Shown here: piece by piece, positions 1 through 6,548 of the stretch
Layout: every line of letters starts with the position of its first letter
Position numbering within the stretch: the first letter of the stretch is position 1
NCBI GenBank assembly: GCA_964484515.1
Contig: CAZAGT010000048.1
Coordinates: 1-20,220, forward strand
DNA: 20,220 nucleotides
Direction: 5' to 3'
Source of the DNA: CAZAGT01 sp964484515
GTDB lineage: Bacteria; Desulfobacterota; DSM-4660; Desulfatiglandales; HGW-15
Translations under genes and position numbers: made by a program
Notes under the pieces: model-generated
Seen by the model: the letters and a program-made list of their open reading frames with translations, nothing else
Databases searched by the model: none
What the model was told of the DNA's origin: nothing

Positions 1-149
1 CGCTACCCGAGTCGGCCGGAGGGCCACCGCGGAATAGGCCGGATTGACAGCCTTGGCCCATTCTCCGAGTCTGCTCCGGCCGCCTTGCTTGCAAGCCTCT
101 TCAGCGTTCGAGCAGGTCACGTTTCGTTTTTGAAAAGAGCCCCCCATGG

Positions 150-198
150 CCGGGCGATAAGGTATCACAGACCTCATTTCATGAAGTGTCATACGAGA
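150..198 (+). repeat. 49-bp dispersed repeat, copy 1
   Basis: This segment matches 12547-12595 without gaps at 42 of 49 positions. The conserved blocks are CCGGGCG, AAGGTATC, AGACCTCATT, GAAGT and TCATACGAGA. The arms 162-169 (GTATCACA) and 187-194 (TGTCATAC) can pair with a single C-C mismatch. The second copy changes the inner bases of both arms while mostly keeping the pairing, so the hairpin may be what is conserved. It has no coding role that I can see. Confidence 0.6.
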
Positions 199-232
199 GA
201 CAACAAGGTTTCCCGGAAACGTTTTCCGGAAT

Positions 233-331
233 AGGGCTGAGTGTTGCCGCAAATTGGGCAAATACCGCGAGGCTGAAAGACTTCAGGCCCGCGCGGCGAG
301 GATCGAAGCCGAAGAGCAGGCCGCTGAATGA
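233..331 (+). pseudogene. C-terminal remnant of a TPR-repeat protein
   Basis: In this frame about 30 codons before a TGA at 329-331 read like the last helix pair of a tetratricopeptide repeat: a Lys-Leu-Gly-Lys-Tyr-Arg-Glu-Ala-Glu-Arg-Leu core, then an Ala/Glu/Arg-rich helix, as often ends kinesin-light-chain-like TPR proteins. Upstream the frame is not TPR-like and meets a stop at 182-184, next to the 49-bp repeat, so the rest of the gene seems lost by rearrangement. The call rests on a short composition and motif match, so a chance frame cannot be excluded. Confidence 0.4.
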
Positions 332-567
332 GGATGACCCACCTACATGAGACCCGCTGTTGGGCTTTCTTGGAGGCCGTGAACGATACGATTTTCCCCT
401 TGACATCGGGGAGGGCAGTCTCATAGAGTTTTCGTCGAAAAAGGACCGGAGGACATAACCTTAGCGGGCTTTTGACTGCAATTCATGGTTGACGACTCCT
501 GGGCTTTTTCAGACCAGTGCCCTCGGGCATGGGATTTTTGTTGTGCTTTTGAGAGGAGATTAGTGCT

Positions 568-768
568 GTGGAAGAAGGGACCGTGAAGTGGTTTAATGAA
601 AAGAAGGGATTTGGTTTTATCGTTCATGACGACGGCAGGGACATCTTTGTTCATTATTCATCGATAGATATGCCTGGCTTCAAGAAGCTCATGGAAGGTG
701 ATCGCGTCAGCTTTGAGATCAAAGAGGGCGATCGAGGCCCGCAGGCTGCAAACGTCAAGAAGCTCTAA
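568..768 (+). CDS. Cold-shock domain protein (CspA family)
   Basis: A 66-residue single-domain cold-shock protein of normal family length. The start is GTG, preceded by GAGAGGAGA at 551-559 with suitable spacing. The N-terminal stretch has the Gly-Thr-Val-Lys-Trp-Phe-Asn pattern. RNP1 is Lys-Gly-Phe-Gly-Phe-Ile (residues 13-18) and RNP2 is Asp-Ile-Phe-Val-His-Tyr (residues 25-30). These aromatic residues bind single-stranded nucleic acid. Known family roles are RNA chaperoning and antitermination in the cytoplasm. The gene appears monocistronic, with a hairpin right after it. Whether it is cold-inducible cannot be read from sequence. Confidence 0.95.
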   Translation: MEEGTVKWFNEKKGFGFIVHDDGRDIFVHYSSIDMPGFKKLMEGDRVSFEIKEGDRGPQAANVKKL

Positions 769-801
769 GATAAGAGTATCGAAGCTTCTGAGAGTTTCGT
801 C

Positions 802-828
802 GGTGAGGCACCTTTTTTGAGCCTCACC
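802..828 (+). terminator. Hairpin after the cold-shock gene
   Basis: Perfect 8-bp inverted repeat GGTGAGGC/GCCTCACC with an 11-nt loop, 33 bp after the stop codon. The T run (six T) is in the loop rather than after the stem, so it is not a textbook intrinsic terminator. Its position still suggests transcript-end formation or 3' protection. Confidence 0.5.
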
Positions 829-1109
829 AAATCGAGGTGGAACAGGATCCACTGGTAGCGGGTAATTCCGGCTCGGAAGATCCTTTCTGGTGCGCAGCAT
901 TACGTGTGGATAAAATCCGGCCCTCTTGTTTGTCACGAGGAATCACTCCCTCAGTCTTTACGTTGCCCTTCACTCGCGAAAGCCTATACGCCGAAGAACA
1001 CGTGAGAAGCCTCGGCTGGGACGACCAATCGGTCGACCCATGACCAGGCCTGGTTGGAGTGCCCGGCAGGGATGTCTGTATTCGCGCCTATGCGGCGAAG
1101 GAGAGTGAT

Positions 1110-2588
1110 GTGAAAGCCTTGTTGATCTATCCTGAATTCCCGGACACCTTTTGGGGGTTCAAGCACGCCCTCAAGTTTATTCGCAAGAAGGCCGCTTACC
1201 CTCCTCTGGGGCTGTTGACCTTAGCTGCCATGCTGCCCGCCGGATGGTCCAAACGTCTTGTCGATGTCAACGTACAAAGCCTAGGCGACGAAGATCTCAA
1301 GTGGGCCGATTGTGTCTTCATCAGCGGCATGGTCGTCCAAAGAGAGTCTGCCCGCCATTTGATCGCCCGCTGCAAGGCGGACGGACTCAAGGTCGTTGCG
1401 GGTGGGCCGCTCTTCACGGAAGAGTACGATCAGTTTGAGGAGGTAGATCATTTTGTTCTCAACGAAGCCGAACTCACCCTGCCCCCTTTTCTAACGGATT
1501 TGGAAAACGGCTGCGCCAGGCGCGTATATCAGACAACGGAGTTTGCCGACGTCAGCAAGACCCCGGTTCCGCTGTGGGAGCTGATTGATCTTAAACGCTA
1601 CGCCTCCATGGGCATTCAGTTCTCGCGCGGCTGTCCCTTTGATTGCGATTTCTGCAACGTCACAGCGCTATTTGGACACCGTACGCGCATCAAGTCTGCT
1701 GAGCAAATCATTGCCGAGTTGGATGCCCTTTACACGCTGGGCTGGCGCGGGCAGATCTTTTTCGTGGATGACAACTTCATCGGCAACAAGAACTACCTCA
1801 AGAAGCACCTCCTGCCGGCGTTGATCGAATGGCAGCAGGACAAGAAAGGGATCCCCTTCAACACCGAGGCCTCCGTCAATCTGGCCGACGATGAGGAACT
1901 CATGGAGATGATGGTCAAGGCCGGGTTTGATGCCGTCTTTATCGGTATCGAAACGCCTGCTGAGGAAGGGCTCACCGAATGCAGCAAGCGCCAAAACAAG
2001 AACCGTGACCTGGTCGAGAGTGTCAAACGTATCCATCGGGCCGGTCTTCAAGTCCAGGGCGGCTTCATCGTGGGCTTTGACAGTGACAAGCTCTCTATTT
2101 TCCAACGGCAGATTGACTTCATCCAAAAAAGCGGGATCGTAACGGCGATGGTCGGCCTCCTCCAGGCGCCCGTCGGCACTCGACTGTACGAGCGCCTGAA
2201 GCTCGAGGGACGGCTGATTGCACCACTTACGGGAAACAACCTCGACGGAACGACCAACATCATCCCCAAGATGGGCCTCGAAACCCTGTCCTCAGGGTAC
2301 CGGGATTTGATGTGCCACATCTATTCCCCCAAGGTGTACTATCAACGTGTCAAGACCTTCCTGAGGGAGTTTGGGGGCCCAAGAATGGAGTTCCCCTTGG
2401 ACCTCCAACGCGTCTTGGCCTTTTTTCGCTCCGGCATCCGTTTGGGCATCTTCGGCCGGGAACGCTTCCAATACTGGAAGATCCTGCTATGGACCCTCTT
2501 CCGGCGCCCGAGCCTGATACCCTTGGCGATCACCCTTTCGATCTACGGCCACCACTTCCGCAAGATCTGCAATCTGTATATCACCTGA
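1110..2588 (+). CDS. Cobalamin-binding radical SAM protein with DUF4070 (HpnP-like)
   Basis: A 492-residue class B radical SAM enzyme. The GTG at 1110 is chosen because GAAGGAGAG lies just upstream and the product then begins Val-Lys-Ala-Leu-Leu-Ile-Tyr-Pro-Glu-Phe-Pro, as relatives do; an upstream ATG at 1059 lacks a good ribosome site. Residues 1-150 form a B12-binding Rossmann-like domain with the Ala-Gly-Gly-Pro loop but no His-on DxHxxG motif. The Fe-S ligands are Cys175, Cys179 and Cys182 (CxxxCxxC). The C-terminal 150 residues look like DUF4070. Relatives include hopanoid C-2 methylase HpnP and many uncharacterised methylases, so methylation of an unactivated carbon is plausible. No hopanoid genes are next to it, so the substrate is unknown. 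Confidence 0.85.
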   Translation: MKALLIYPEFPDTFWGFKHALKFIRKKAAYPPLGLLTLAAMLPAGWSKRLVDVNVQSLGDEDLKWADCVFISGMVVQRESARHLIARCKADGLKVVAGGPLFTEEYDQFEEVDHFVLNEAELTLPPFLTDLENGCARRVYQTTEFADVSKTPVPLWELIDLKRYASMGIQFSRGCPFDCDFCNVTALFGHRTRIKSAEQIIAELDALYTLGWRGQIFFVDDNFIGNKNYLKKHLLPALIEWQQDKKGIPFNTEASVNLADDEELMEMMVKAGFDAVFIGIETPAEEGLTECSKRQNKNRDLVESVKRIHRAGLQVQGGFIVGFDSDKLSIFQRQIDFIQKSGIVTAMVGLLQAPVGTRLYERLKLEGRLIAPLTGNNLDGTTNIIPKMGLETLSSGYRDLMCHIYSPKVYYQRVKTFLREFGGPRMEFPLDLQRVLAFFRSGIRLGIFGRERFQYWKILLWTLFRRPSLIPLAITLSIYGHHFRKICNLYIT

Positions 2589-2650
2589 GCCGAGTTCTTG
2601 AAGCGCCCCACCTTCCGTTCCTCCACCCAGGGTGACAACAGAACGCCGCT

Positions 2651-2678
2651 GAGGCTGGCGGAAAACGCCCATCTGCTG
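2651..2678 (-). repeat. Half-copy of the 150-bp palindromic repeat
   Basis: Bases 2651-2678 are the reverse complement of the right end of the repeat at 4215-4242, with a single mismatch over 28 bp. The conserved core seen in the two full copies is absent, so this is a solo end, inverted relative to them. Confidence 0.7.
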
Positions 2679-3015
2679 TTCGACAGGCCGTTCGGCAGGA
2701 AATGATCCCAAATCCTGGGGAATCGGAAATCTGTTTCCCATTCGACGTTCGATGTGCATATTTTGGGACCACACGATCGCGTTGTGTATCATCACCAAAG
2801 TAAAATGTGTTGTCGCCCTAAGGCAACATGGTTGACATCTTCTGAAATCCGATGGTCACAAAGGTTACAGGCCTTCTTCTCTCAACAACCGTCAACTGAG
2901 TTGGCGGCCACCTCCCAAGAAGAGCGCCGGGTTATCTGCGCCATCAAGCTGCAATTTTCGGAAATACTCAATAATATTGATTTTTTAGGTAAAATCATTT
3001 GGGCCGCCTCAAGAC

Positions 3016-3032
3016 TTGGCACCTCTGTTGCT
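3016..3032 (+). promoter_or_regulatory. Predicted sigma-54 (-24/-12) promoter
   Basis: TTGGCAC-N5-TTGCT fits the RpoN consensus closely: GG at 3018-3019 and GC at 3030-3031 are separated by exactly 10 bases. It lies 106 bp upstream of the LuxR-type regulator. An overlapping sigma-70-like reading (TTGGCA-N16-TAAATA, 3016-3043) is also possible. No activator site is identified. Confidence 0.65.
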
Positions 3033-3137
3033 CTAGCTAAATACAGAACTCTCCTACAATCTTCGCACTTTCGATTTTTCCTTGTTGAGCGTTTTGACAA
3101 AATGACGGTCACGTTCCGGCTGGAAAGGAGGTGGAGC

Positions 3138-3845
3138 ATGGGATCAGAGGCGGCAAAAACCGAGGGCAAGAACGGATCTACCTTCCCGGCGTTGGCAAGC
3201 GATTTGATTCCGCGGGATCAGGAGCGTAAACCCGCCGGCATTGTCGGCTCCCTTCGGCACATCGCGGAGTTGAAGAAGACGCGGGCGGAGCTGAAGGAGG
3301 TCAACGATACACTGGAACGTCTAGTGGTGCAACGCACCCAAAAGTTGGAGGCGGCCACCCGACAACTCCGTAAGGAGATGCAGATACGAGAAGAGATCGA
3401 AAAGGAGTTGAAGGCCAAGGCCGTCAGCCTGGAGGAAATGAAGACCGCCCTGAATGTGCTGCTGCAAAGAAGGGTTGAAGAGAAGACCAAACTTGAAGAA
3501 AGCGTCATGGCCAACATGATGCAACTGGTTCAACCGTATCTGGATCGGCTGAAGCACACGAAGCTCAGTTTGAAACAGGTCTCGCTATTGGCCATTATCG
3601 AGAAGAGCCTGAAAGGCGTGACATCTACCTTTTCACGCAAGCTCGGGTCCATGTACCTCAATCTGACGCCGACCGAGCTTCAAGTCGCCGATCTCATCAA
3701 GCAAGGCAAAGATACCAAAGACATCGCCGAATTGATGAATGTTTCATGGGCTACCATCAAGGGCCATCGCAGAAACATCAGGACGAAGCTCAACATCCGA
3801 AACAAGAAAACCAACCTGAGGGAGTACTTGCTGGCTCTCTCATGA
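3138..3845 (+). CDS. LuxR-family regulator with coiled coil, PAS lost
   Basis: A 235-residue protein. The ATG at 3138 follows a near-perfect AAGGAGGT (3125-3132). Residues 31-45 resemble the end of a PAS/PAC domain (Gly-Ile-Val-Gly-Ser-Leu-Arg-His-Ile-Ala-Glu-Leu-Lys), but the rest of the PAS fold is missing. Residues 42-125 are a charged coiled coil. Residues 176-235 are a LuxR/GerE helix-turn-helix (Leu-Thr-Pro-Thr-Glu-Leu-Gln-Val-Ala-Asp-Leu at its start). It should bind DNA as a dimer; the input signal is unclear. It overlaps the next, degenerate frame by an ATGA and sits behind a predicted sigma-54 promoter. Its targets are not evident. Confidence 0.8.
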   Translation: MGSEAAKTEGKNGSTFPALASDLIPRDQERKPAGIVGSLRHIAELKKTRAELKEVNDTLERLVVQRTQKLEAATRQLRKEMQIREEIEKELKAKAVSLEEMKTALNVLLQRRVEEKTKLEESVMANMMQLVQPYLDRLKHTKLSLKQVSLLAIIEKSLKGVTSTFSRKLGSMYLNLTPTELQVADLIKQGKDTKDIAELMNVSWATIKGHRRNIRTKLNIRNKKTNLREYLLALS

Positions 3846-4090
3846 AGCCGAACGCCGCTACCTTCAGCCTAGATACCCGAATGCTTGCCAAGTGTGAATG
3901 CCGCGGGGTTGACGACTACGTCAATGCGTTACGGGAAATACTTCAGGAAATCGTGCTGCTCAGGCTGCGGCGATCCAAGTTTTTCGAAAAGGCCGCGCGA
4001 AGGCATCTTACACTCACAGCCTCGACTTTGCGGACGTTTACAGGGCAAAAATTCCAGGTCTGCGTTCTTCATCGGGTCGATACAGCATAG
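3842..4090 (+). pseudogene. Truncated AbiEii-type nucleotidyltransferase toxin remnant
   Basis: An ATGA overlaps the regulator's stop. From the internal Met at 3881 about 40 residues match the start of AbiEii/AbiGii toxins as I know them: Met-Leu-Ala-Lys, then Asp-Asp-Tyr-Val-Asn-Ala-Leu-Arg-Glu-Ile-Leu-Gln-Glu-Ile and Ser-Lys-Phe-Phe-Glu-Lys-Ala-Ala. The family then normally continues with the Gly-Gly-Thr/Ser nucleotidyltransferase signature and an Asp-rich catalytic motif. Here the match stops after Ala-Ala and 30 unrelated residues follow, so the catalytic part is gone. No AbiEi-type antitoxin is beside it. The palindromic repeat begins just after the stop. It is almost surely non-functional. 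Confidence 0.6.
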
Positions 4091-4094
4091 CGAA

Positions 4095-4245
4095 GCTGTC
4101 GAAAAACCGACTTCTCTGAGGCTGATGGAAAATGTCCAGATGCAAGGCTTCCGAAATCCCGAGGAATGAGGCGTACATAGAAGTACGCCGCAGTGACGAG
4201 GGATGAGGGTAACGCAGCAGATGGGCGTTTTCCGACAGCCTCAGC
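4095..4245. repeat. 150-bp palindromic repeat, copy A
   Basis: It is bounded by imperfect inverted ends: 4118-4143 against 4217-4242 match at 20 of 26 positions when one is reverse-complemented. A further end-like motif (GCTGTCGAAAAACC) lies at 4095-4108. The centre has GGCGTAC-6 nt-GTACGCC (4170-4189), flanked by an outer ATCCC/GGGAT pairing. The core 4144-4216 differs from copy B (18849-18921) at only three bases. It could be a small non-autonomous transposable element or a REP-like structure. Reading frames across it are by-products of the palindrome. Confidence 0.8.
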
Positions 4246-4385
4246 AGTGTCCTGCACATCCAAACCTGCGGCATCTTCTGTTTTTTCAGCTTAGGACTTG
4301 TTTTTGTAACAGGCAGGGAATCTTGAGATGGCACGAGTCATTTGGAAAGAAATGGGCGACGTCAGGGAAAAAAACAGATCGCGCC

Positions 4386-4784
4386 TCACCACAGAGTGCG
4401 GACATGTTTGTAATCGAGGATTCGCCGGTCTTTCGTGAGAATGGTGGCGTTCTCCTGGCGAGCGGATGCCACTATAATCTGGTCGGCCGGGTCATCATGA
4501 AACGGTCTCGGGAGGACAGTCGAACGGTAGGCCAGAGTGGGTGAAAGTTGGACCAACCGCAACTTTGGCATATCGAGAGCCACCTTGATCCAATCCTCCG
4601 GATCACAGGATATGCCCAACTTGCCCTTTTCCAGCAACTTGCTGAATTCCCACGGTGAAATCGCGGACAGTAAAAGCTCATCATATCTGGTTGTATCCTC
4701 AATCAGGTTCTTGACTTTTCGGGATAGCTTTGCGGGCCGCATGTGCCACCATACCCACGTATGAGTATCGAGCAGGTAATTCAC
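4386..4784 (-). CDS. PIN-domain ribonuclease toxin (VapC-like)
   Basis: A 132-residue type II toxin-like PIN protein of usual length. The start is a GTG whose last bases overlap the antitoxin stop (GTGA), so the pair is translationally coupled. Acidic residues expected to bind catalytic metal are Asp6 (Leu-Leu-Asp-Thr-His), Glu46 (Pro-Trp-Glu-Phe) and Asp98/Asp101 in His-Asp-Asp-Pro-Ala-Asp, with Asp119 in Thr-Lys-Asp-Arg. PIN toxins cleave RNA, often tRNA or rRNA, when freed from the antitoxin; the target here is unknown. All catalytic positions are present, so it is probably active. No clear terminator follows it. Confidence 0.9.
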   Translation of the reverse strand: MNYLLDTHTWVWWHMRPAKLSRKVKNLIEDTTRYDELLLSAISPWEFSKLLEKGKLGISCDPEDWIKVALDMPKLRLVQLSPTLAYRSTVLPRPFHDDPADQIIVASARQENATILTKDRRILDYKHVRTLW

Positions 4785-5014
4785 CGGCTGACTTCCCAGA
4801 TTTCCTCGCCCAGCGGTGAGATGATGTCTTCTTCAAATAGAAGGGTATCTGCAAGCTTGCCGGCTCTTGCTTCTGATTCCGAGTGGCGATACGGTGCGAT
4901 TTGAGCCAGGGGTTTCCCGCGTTTTAAGATGACAATGGTCTCCTGTGATTTGGCAACATCGTTGATCACTTTCAACGCATGGGCCTTGAATTGGCTAATA
5001 CCCATCGTCTTCAT
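4781..5014 (-). CDS. Phd/YefM-family antitoxin
   Basis: A 77-residue antitoxin. The ATG at 5014 is preceded on the minus strand by GGAGGT (5021-5026). The N-terminal Ile-Ser-Gln-Phe-Lys-Ala-His-Ala and the Ile-Val-Ile-Leu-Lys-Arg-Gly-Lys-Pro-Leu-Ala segment are typical of the Phd/YefM DNA-binding fold. The acidic C-terminal third (residues 47-77) should wrap the PIN toxin. It precedes and overlaps the toxin gene. As is known for the family, it probably represses its own promoter, where repeated TTGACT half-sites occur. Confidence 0.9.
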   Translation of the reverse strand: MKTMGISQFKAHALKVINDVAKSQETIVILKRGKPLAQIAPYRHSESEARAGKLADTLLFEEDIISPLGEEIWEVSR

Positions 5015-5115
5015 AAGGCACCTCCAGGGCAGACTGTCAAGGTGAAGGGAATTCGACAGCGGGATGATTGAATTCTTAACCTTCTCACCTTAAATTTCTT
5101 ATCATACAGTTCGAC

Positions 5116-5144
5116 AAAATAGTCAAATAAAGTAGTCAAGTCAA
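5116..5144 (-). promoter_or_regulatory. Predicted promoter and operator of the toxin-antitoxin pair
   Basis: Read on the minus strand, TTGACT (5139-5144), a 17-bp spacer and TATTTT (5116-5121) form a sigma-70-like promoter about 100 bp upstream of the antitoxin. TTGACT recurs at 5121-5126 and overlapping TGACT copies lie at about 5134-5139, a spaced array that could serve as antitoxin operator. For the divergent hydrolase, TTGAAT-N16-TTAAAT (5068-5095, plus strand) is a weaker candidate. Confidence 0.4.
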
Positions 5145-5175
5145 GGGGAAACCACCGGATTGAAGAGCTCGTTGG

Positions 5176-6255
5176 ATGAGTGGATCTGTCGAGATAGCTG
5201 AAGGGATTTCCTTTTTTGCCGGCCGGTTCAGGCACAACCTGACCCTCAACCCGATGGTGAGCAACGCCTATTTCATCGAGGACGGGGAGGAGGCGTTCAT
5301 CTACGATCCGGCGTGCGGAAAGGAGATCGCCAGCCGGCTAGCCGGACACATCCAACGCAGGCATGCGGCCGGGGCAAAATGGAAAAGGGGGTTTGTCGTG
5401 GCCGGCCATTCCCATTTTGACCACGCCGCCAACTTGTACCTGGGAGACCTGATGGGTGCCGAGGAGACCGGTACCTATCTTCACGAGAAGGGATTCGAGG
5501 ACGGCAAGGTGCTGAACGATCCGATCGTCGTGCTCAGGAGACAGGTTGCCCAAGCCAGAAATTACTACAATCCCTACCTGTCGTTTTTCGGTCCGTTCAA
5601 GCTCCTCACCGCGCCGTTTGCGGCCCTCGACGCATTGGCCCCGCAATGGACGTTGAGCGTCTTCGAACGGATTGCCACGATCCATGCCGCCGGCCCGATC
5701 GACGGCCGAACCCCGCCGCAACCGCTGAAAGAGGATGAAATGCAGGCGTTGAACCTCGGCGGGGTTGGGAGGCGAGGATGGACGGTGGGAAAGAAGGTCA
5801 TCCTGCCCACTCCGGGGCACAGCCCCTGTTCCGTCTCTCTGTATTGGCCCGAGCGGAAGGCCCTGTTCATCGGAGACGTGGATTGGGTCGGGAACCCGGT
5901 TTCGATGACGAGTTCGCTTCGGGGATGCATCTCCAGCCTTGAAGGCATCAGGGAGATGGCCGCGGCCGGGCTGTTGGAGCTGCTGCTTCCAGGCCACGGA
6001 GAGGTCAAGCAGGGATCCGCAGCGATCCTGACGCATCTCGATTTTCATATCCAACGCCTGAATATCCTGCGGGCTGAAATCCTGGCGGCCTATCAATCCT
6101 GCGAGGGAGATCGGAGTGTCTCCAGGCTGACCGCCAATCTCGTCAAGAAGTCCCCCGTTTTCAGGACGCTGAAAGAGAGTCAATTTCCCAGGGTAATCCT
6201 CTTTGTGCATACCTTGGTCGCCGTATGCCTTCGAGACGAGGGGCTAGCGGGGTGA
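5176..6255 (+). CDS. Metallo-beta-lactamase-fold hydrolase
   Basis: A 359-residue MBL-fold protein. The metal-binding signature is His78-Ser-His80-Phe-Asp82-His83, with further ligands His215 (Pro-Gly-His-Ser), Asp234 (Gly-Asp-Val-Asp) and His274 (Pro-Gly-His-Gly). All are present, so a dinuclear metal site is likely. The 100 residues between the first motif and His215 are longer than in minimal glyoxalase II-type enzymes and may shape substrate choice. The ribosome site is weak (GAAGAG). There is no signal peptide, so it is probably cytoplasmic. The substrate is unknown. It is divergent from the toxin-antitoxin pair and stands alone. Confidence 0.85.
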   Translation: MSGSVEIAEGISFFAGRFRHNLTLNPMVSNAYFIEDGEEAFIYDPACGKEIASRLAGHIQRRHAAGAKWKRGFVVAGHSHFDHAANLYLGDLMGAEETGTYLHEKGFEDGKVLNDPIVVLRRQVAQARNYYNPYLSFFGPFKLLTAPFAALDALAPQWTLSVFERIATIHAAGPIDGRTPPQPLKEDEMQALNLGGVGRRGWTVGKKVILPTPGHSPCSVSLYWPERKALFIGDVDWVGNPVSMTSSLRGCISSLEGIREMAAAGLLELLLPGHGEVKQGSAAILTHLDFHIQRLNILRAEILAAYQSCEGDRSVSRLTANLVKKSPVFRTLKESQFPRVILFVHTLVAVCLRDEGLAG

Positions 6256-6416
6256 CACACTGCGCCTAAAACGGGATACGCAAATACCTCCGCCCATGTC
6301 AAAACCCTGACAGATTGGGAAAGACTGACCCAAAATTGCCCCGGCCGACCGTCAAACAACCTGCCTGAAAGCATATAACCAATCAAAATAAATAGATAAT
6401 TTGTCAGACGTCTACT

Positions 6417-6433
6417 CCGGCACAAATCATGCT
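6417..6433 (+). promoter_or_regulatory. Predicted sigma-54 promoter of the pilus-like cluster
   Basis: CCGGCAC-N5-ATGCT has GG at 6419-6420 and GC at 6431-6432 with the required 10-bp gap; the first T of TTGC is A. It lies 115 bp upstream of the first gene of the cluster, in an otherwise empty 293-bp gap, and follows an AT-rich stretch (6374-6412) that could be bent, as for IHF. Sigma-54 control of pilin genes through PilR is well known, but no such activator gene is in the window. Confidence 0.45.
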
Positions 6434-6548
6434 GATGAGAGGACAGGGTGGTCCCAAAGGGTGAGGTATGCCTCGTTGGTGCCTTGATCCCTAATCCCCT
6501 GCACGATAGCGAATTTTCGAGGGAGACTCCGTGGGGCCTGGTGCGTGA

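Larger units (their letters stand above)
1..567. other. Gene-poor left flank with remnants
   Basis: No intact gene is supported here. A frame open from the left edge to a stop at 229-231 gives an Arg/His/Pro-rich product that crosses the dispersed repeat at 150-198 and looks non-coding. The stretch holds that repeat, a TPR-like coding tail (233-331) and the leader of the cold-shock gene. A 13-bp palindrome (TTTTCG-T-CGAAAA, 429-441) and a small hairpin around 527-541 followed by a T-rich run lie in this leader. I could not identify a convincing -35/-10 promoter for the cold-shock gene. Confidence 0.5.
2589..3137. other. Intergenic region with partial repeat and regulator promoter
   Basis: There is no supported gene. 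An open frame in phase with the downstream regulator runs back to an ATG at 2754, but its product has no recognisable domain, and the strong ribosome site and the predicted promoter both lie downstream. The stretch holds a half-copy of the palindromic repeat (2651-2678), an AT-rich tract at about 2960-3000 containing the inverted repeat GATTTT/AAAATC, and a sigma-54-type promoter at 3016-3032. Confidence 0.6.

Noticed and set aside
1..231. Frame open from the left edge to a TAG
   Set aside because: Arg/His/Pro-rich product without a domain; it runs across the 49-bp repeat, so it is probably non-coding.
465..480. Possible sigma-54 element before the cold-shock gene
   Set aside because: GG and GC have the right spacing but the CAC and TTGC parts do not match.
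2754..3137. In-frame N-terminal extension of the LuxR-type regulator
   Set aside because: No recognisable domain, and the strong ribosome site at 3125-3132 and the predicted promoter at 3016 both lie inside or downstream of it.
5338..6210. Long minus-strand frame of 290 codons opposite the hydrolase
   Set aside because: It is the antisense shadow of a gene with all its metal ligands intact; its product has no domain-like pattern.
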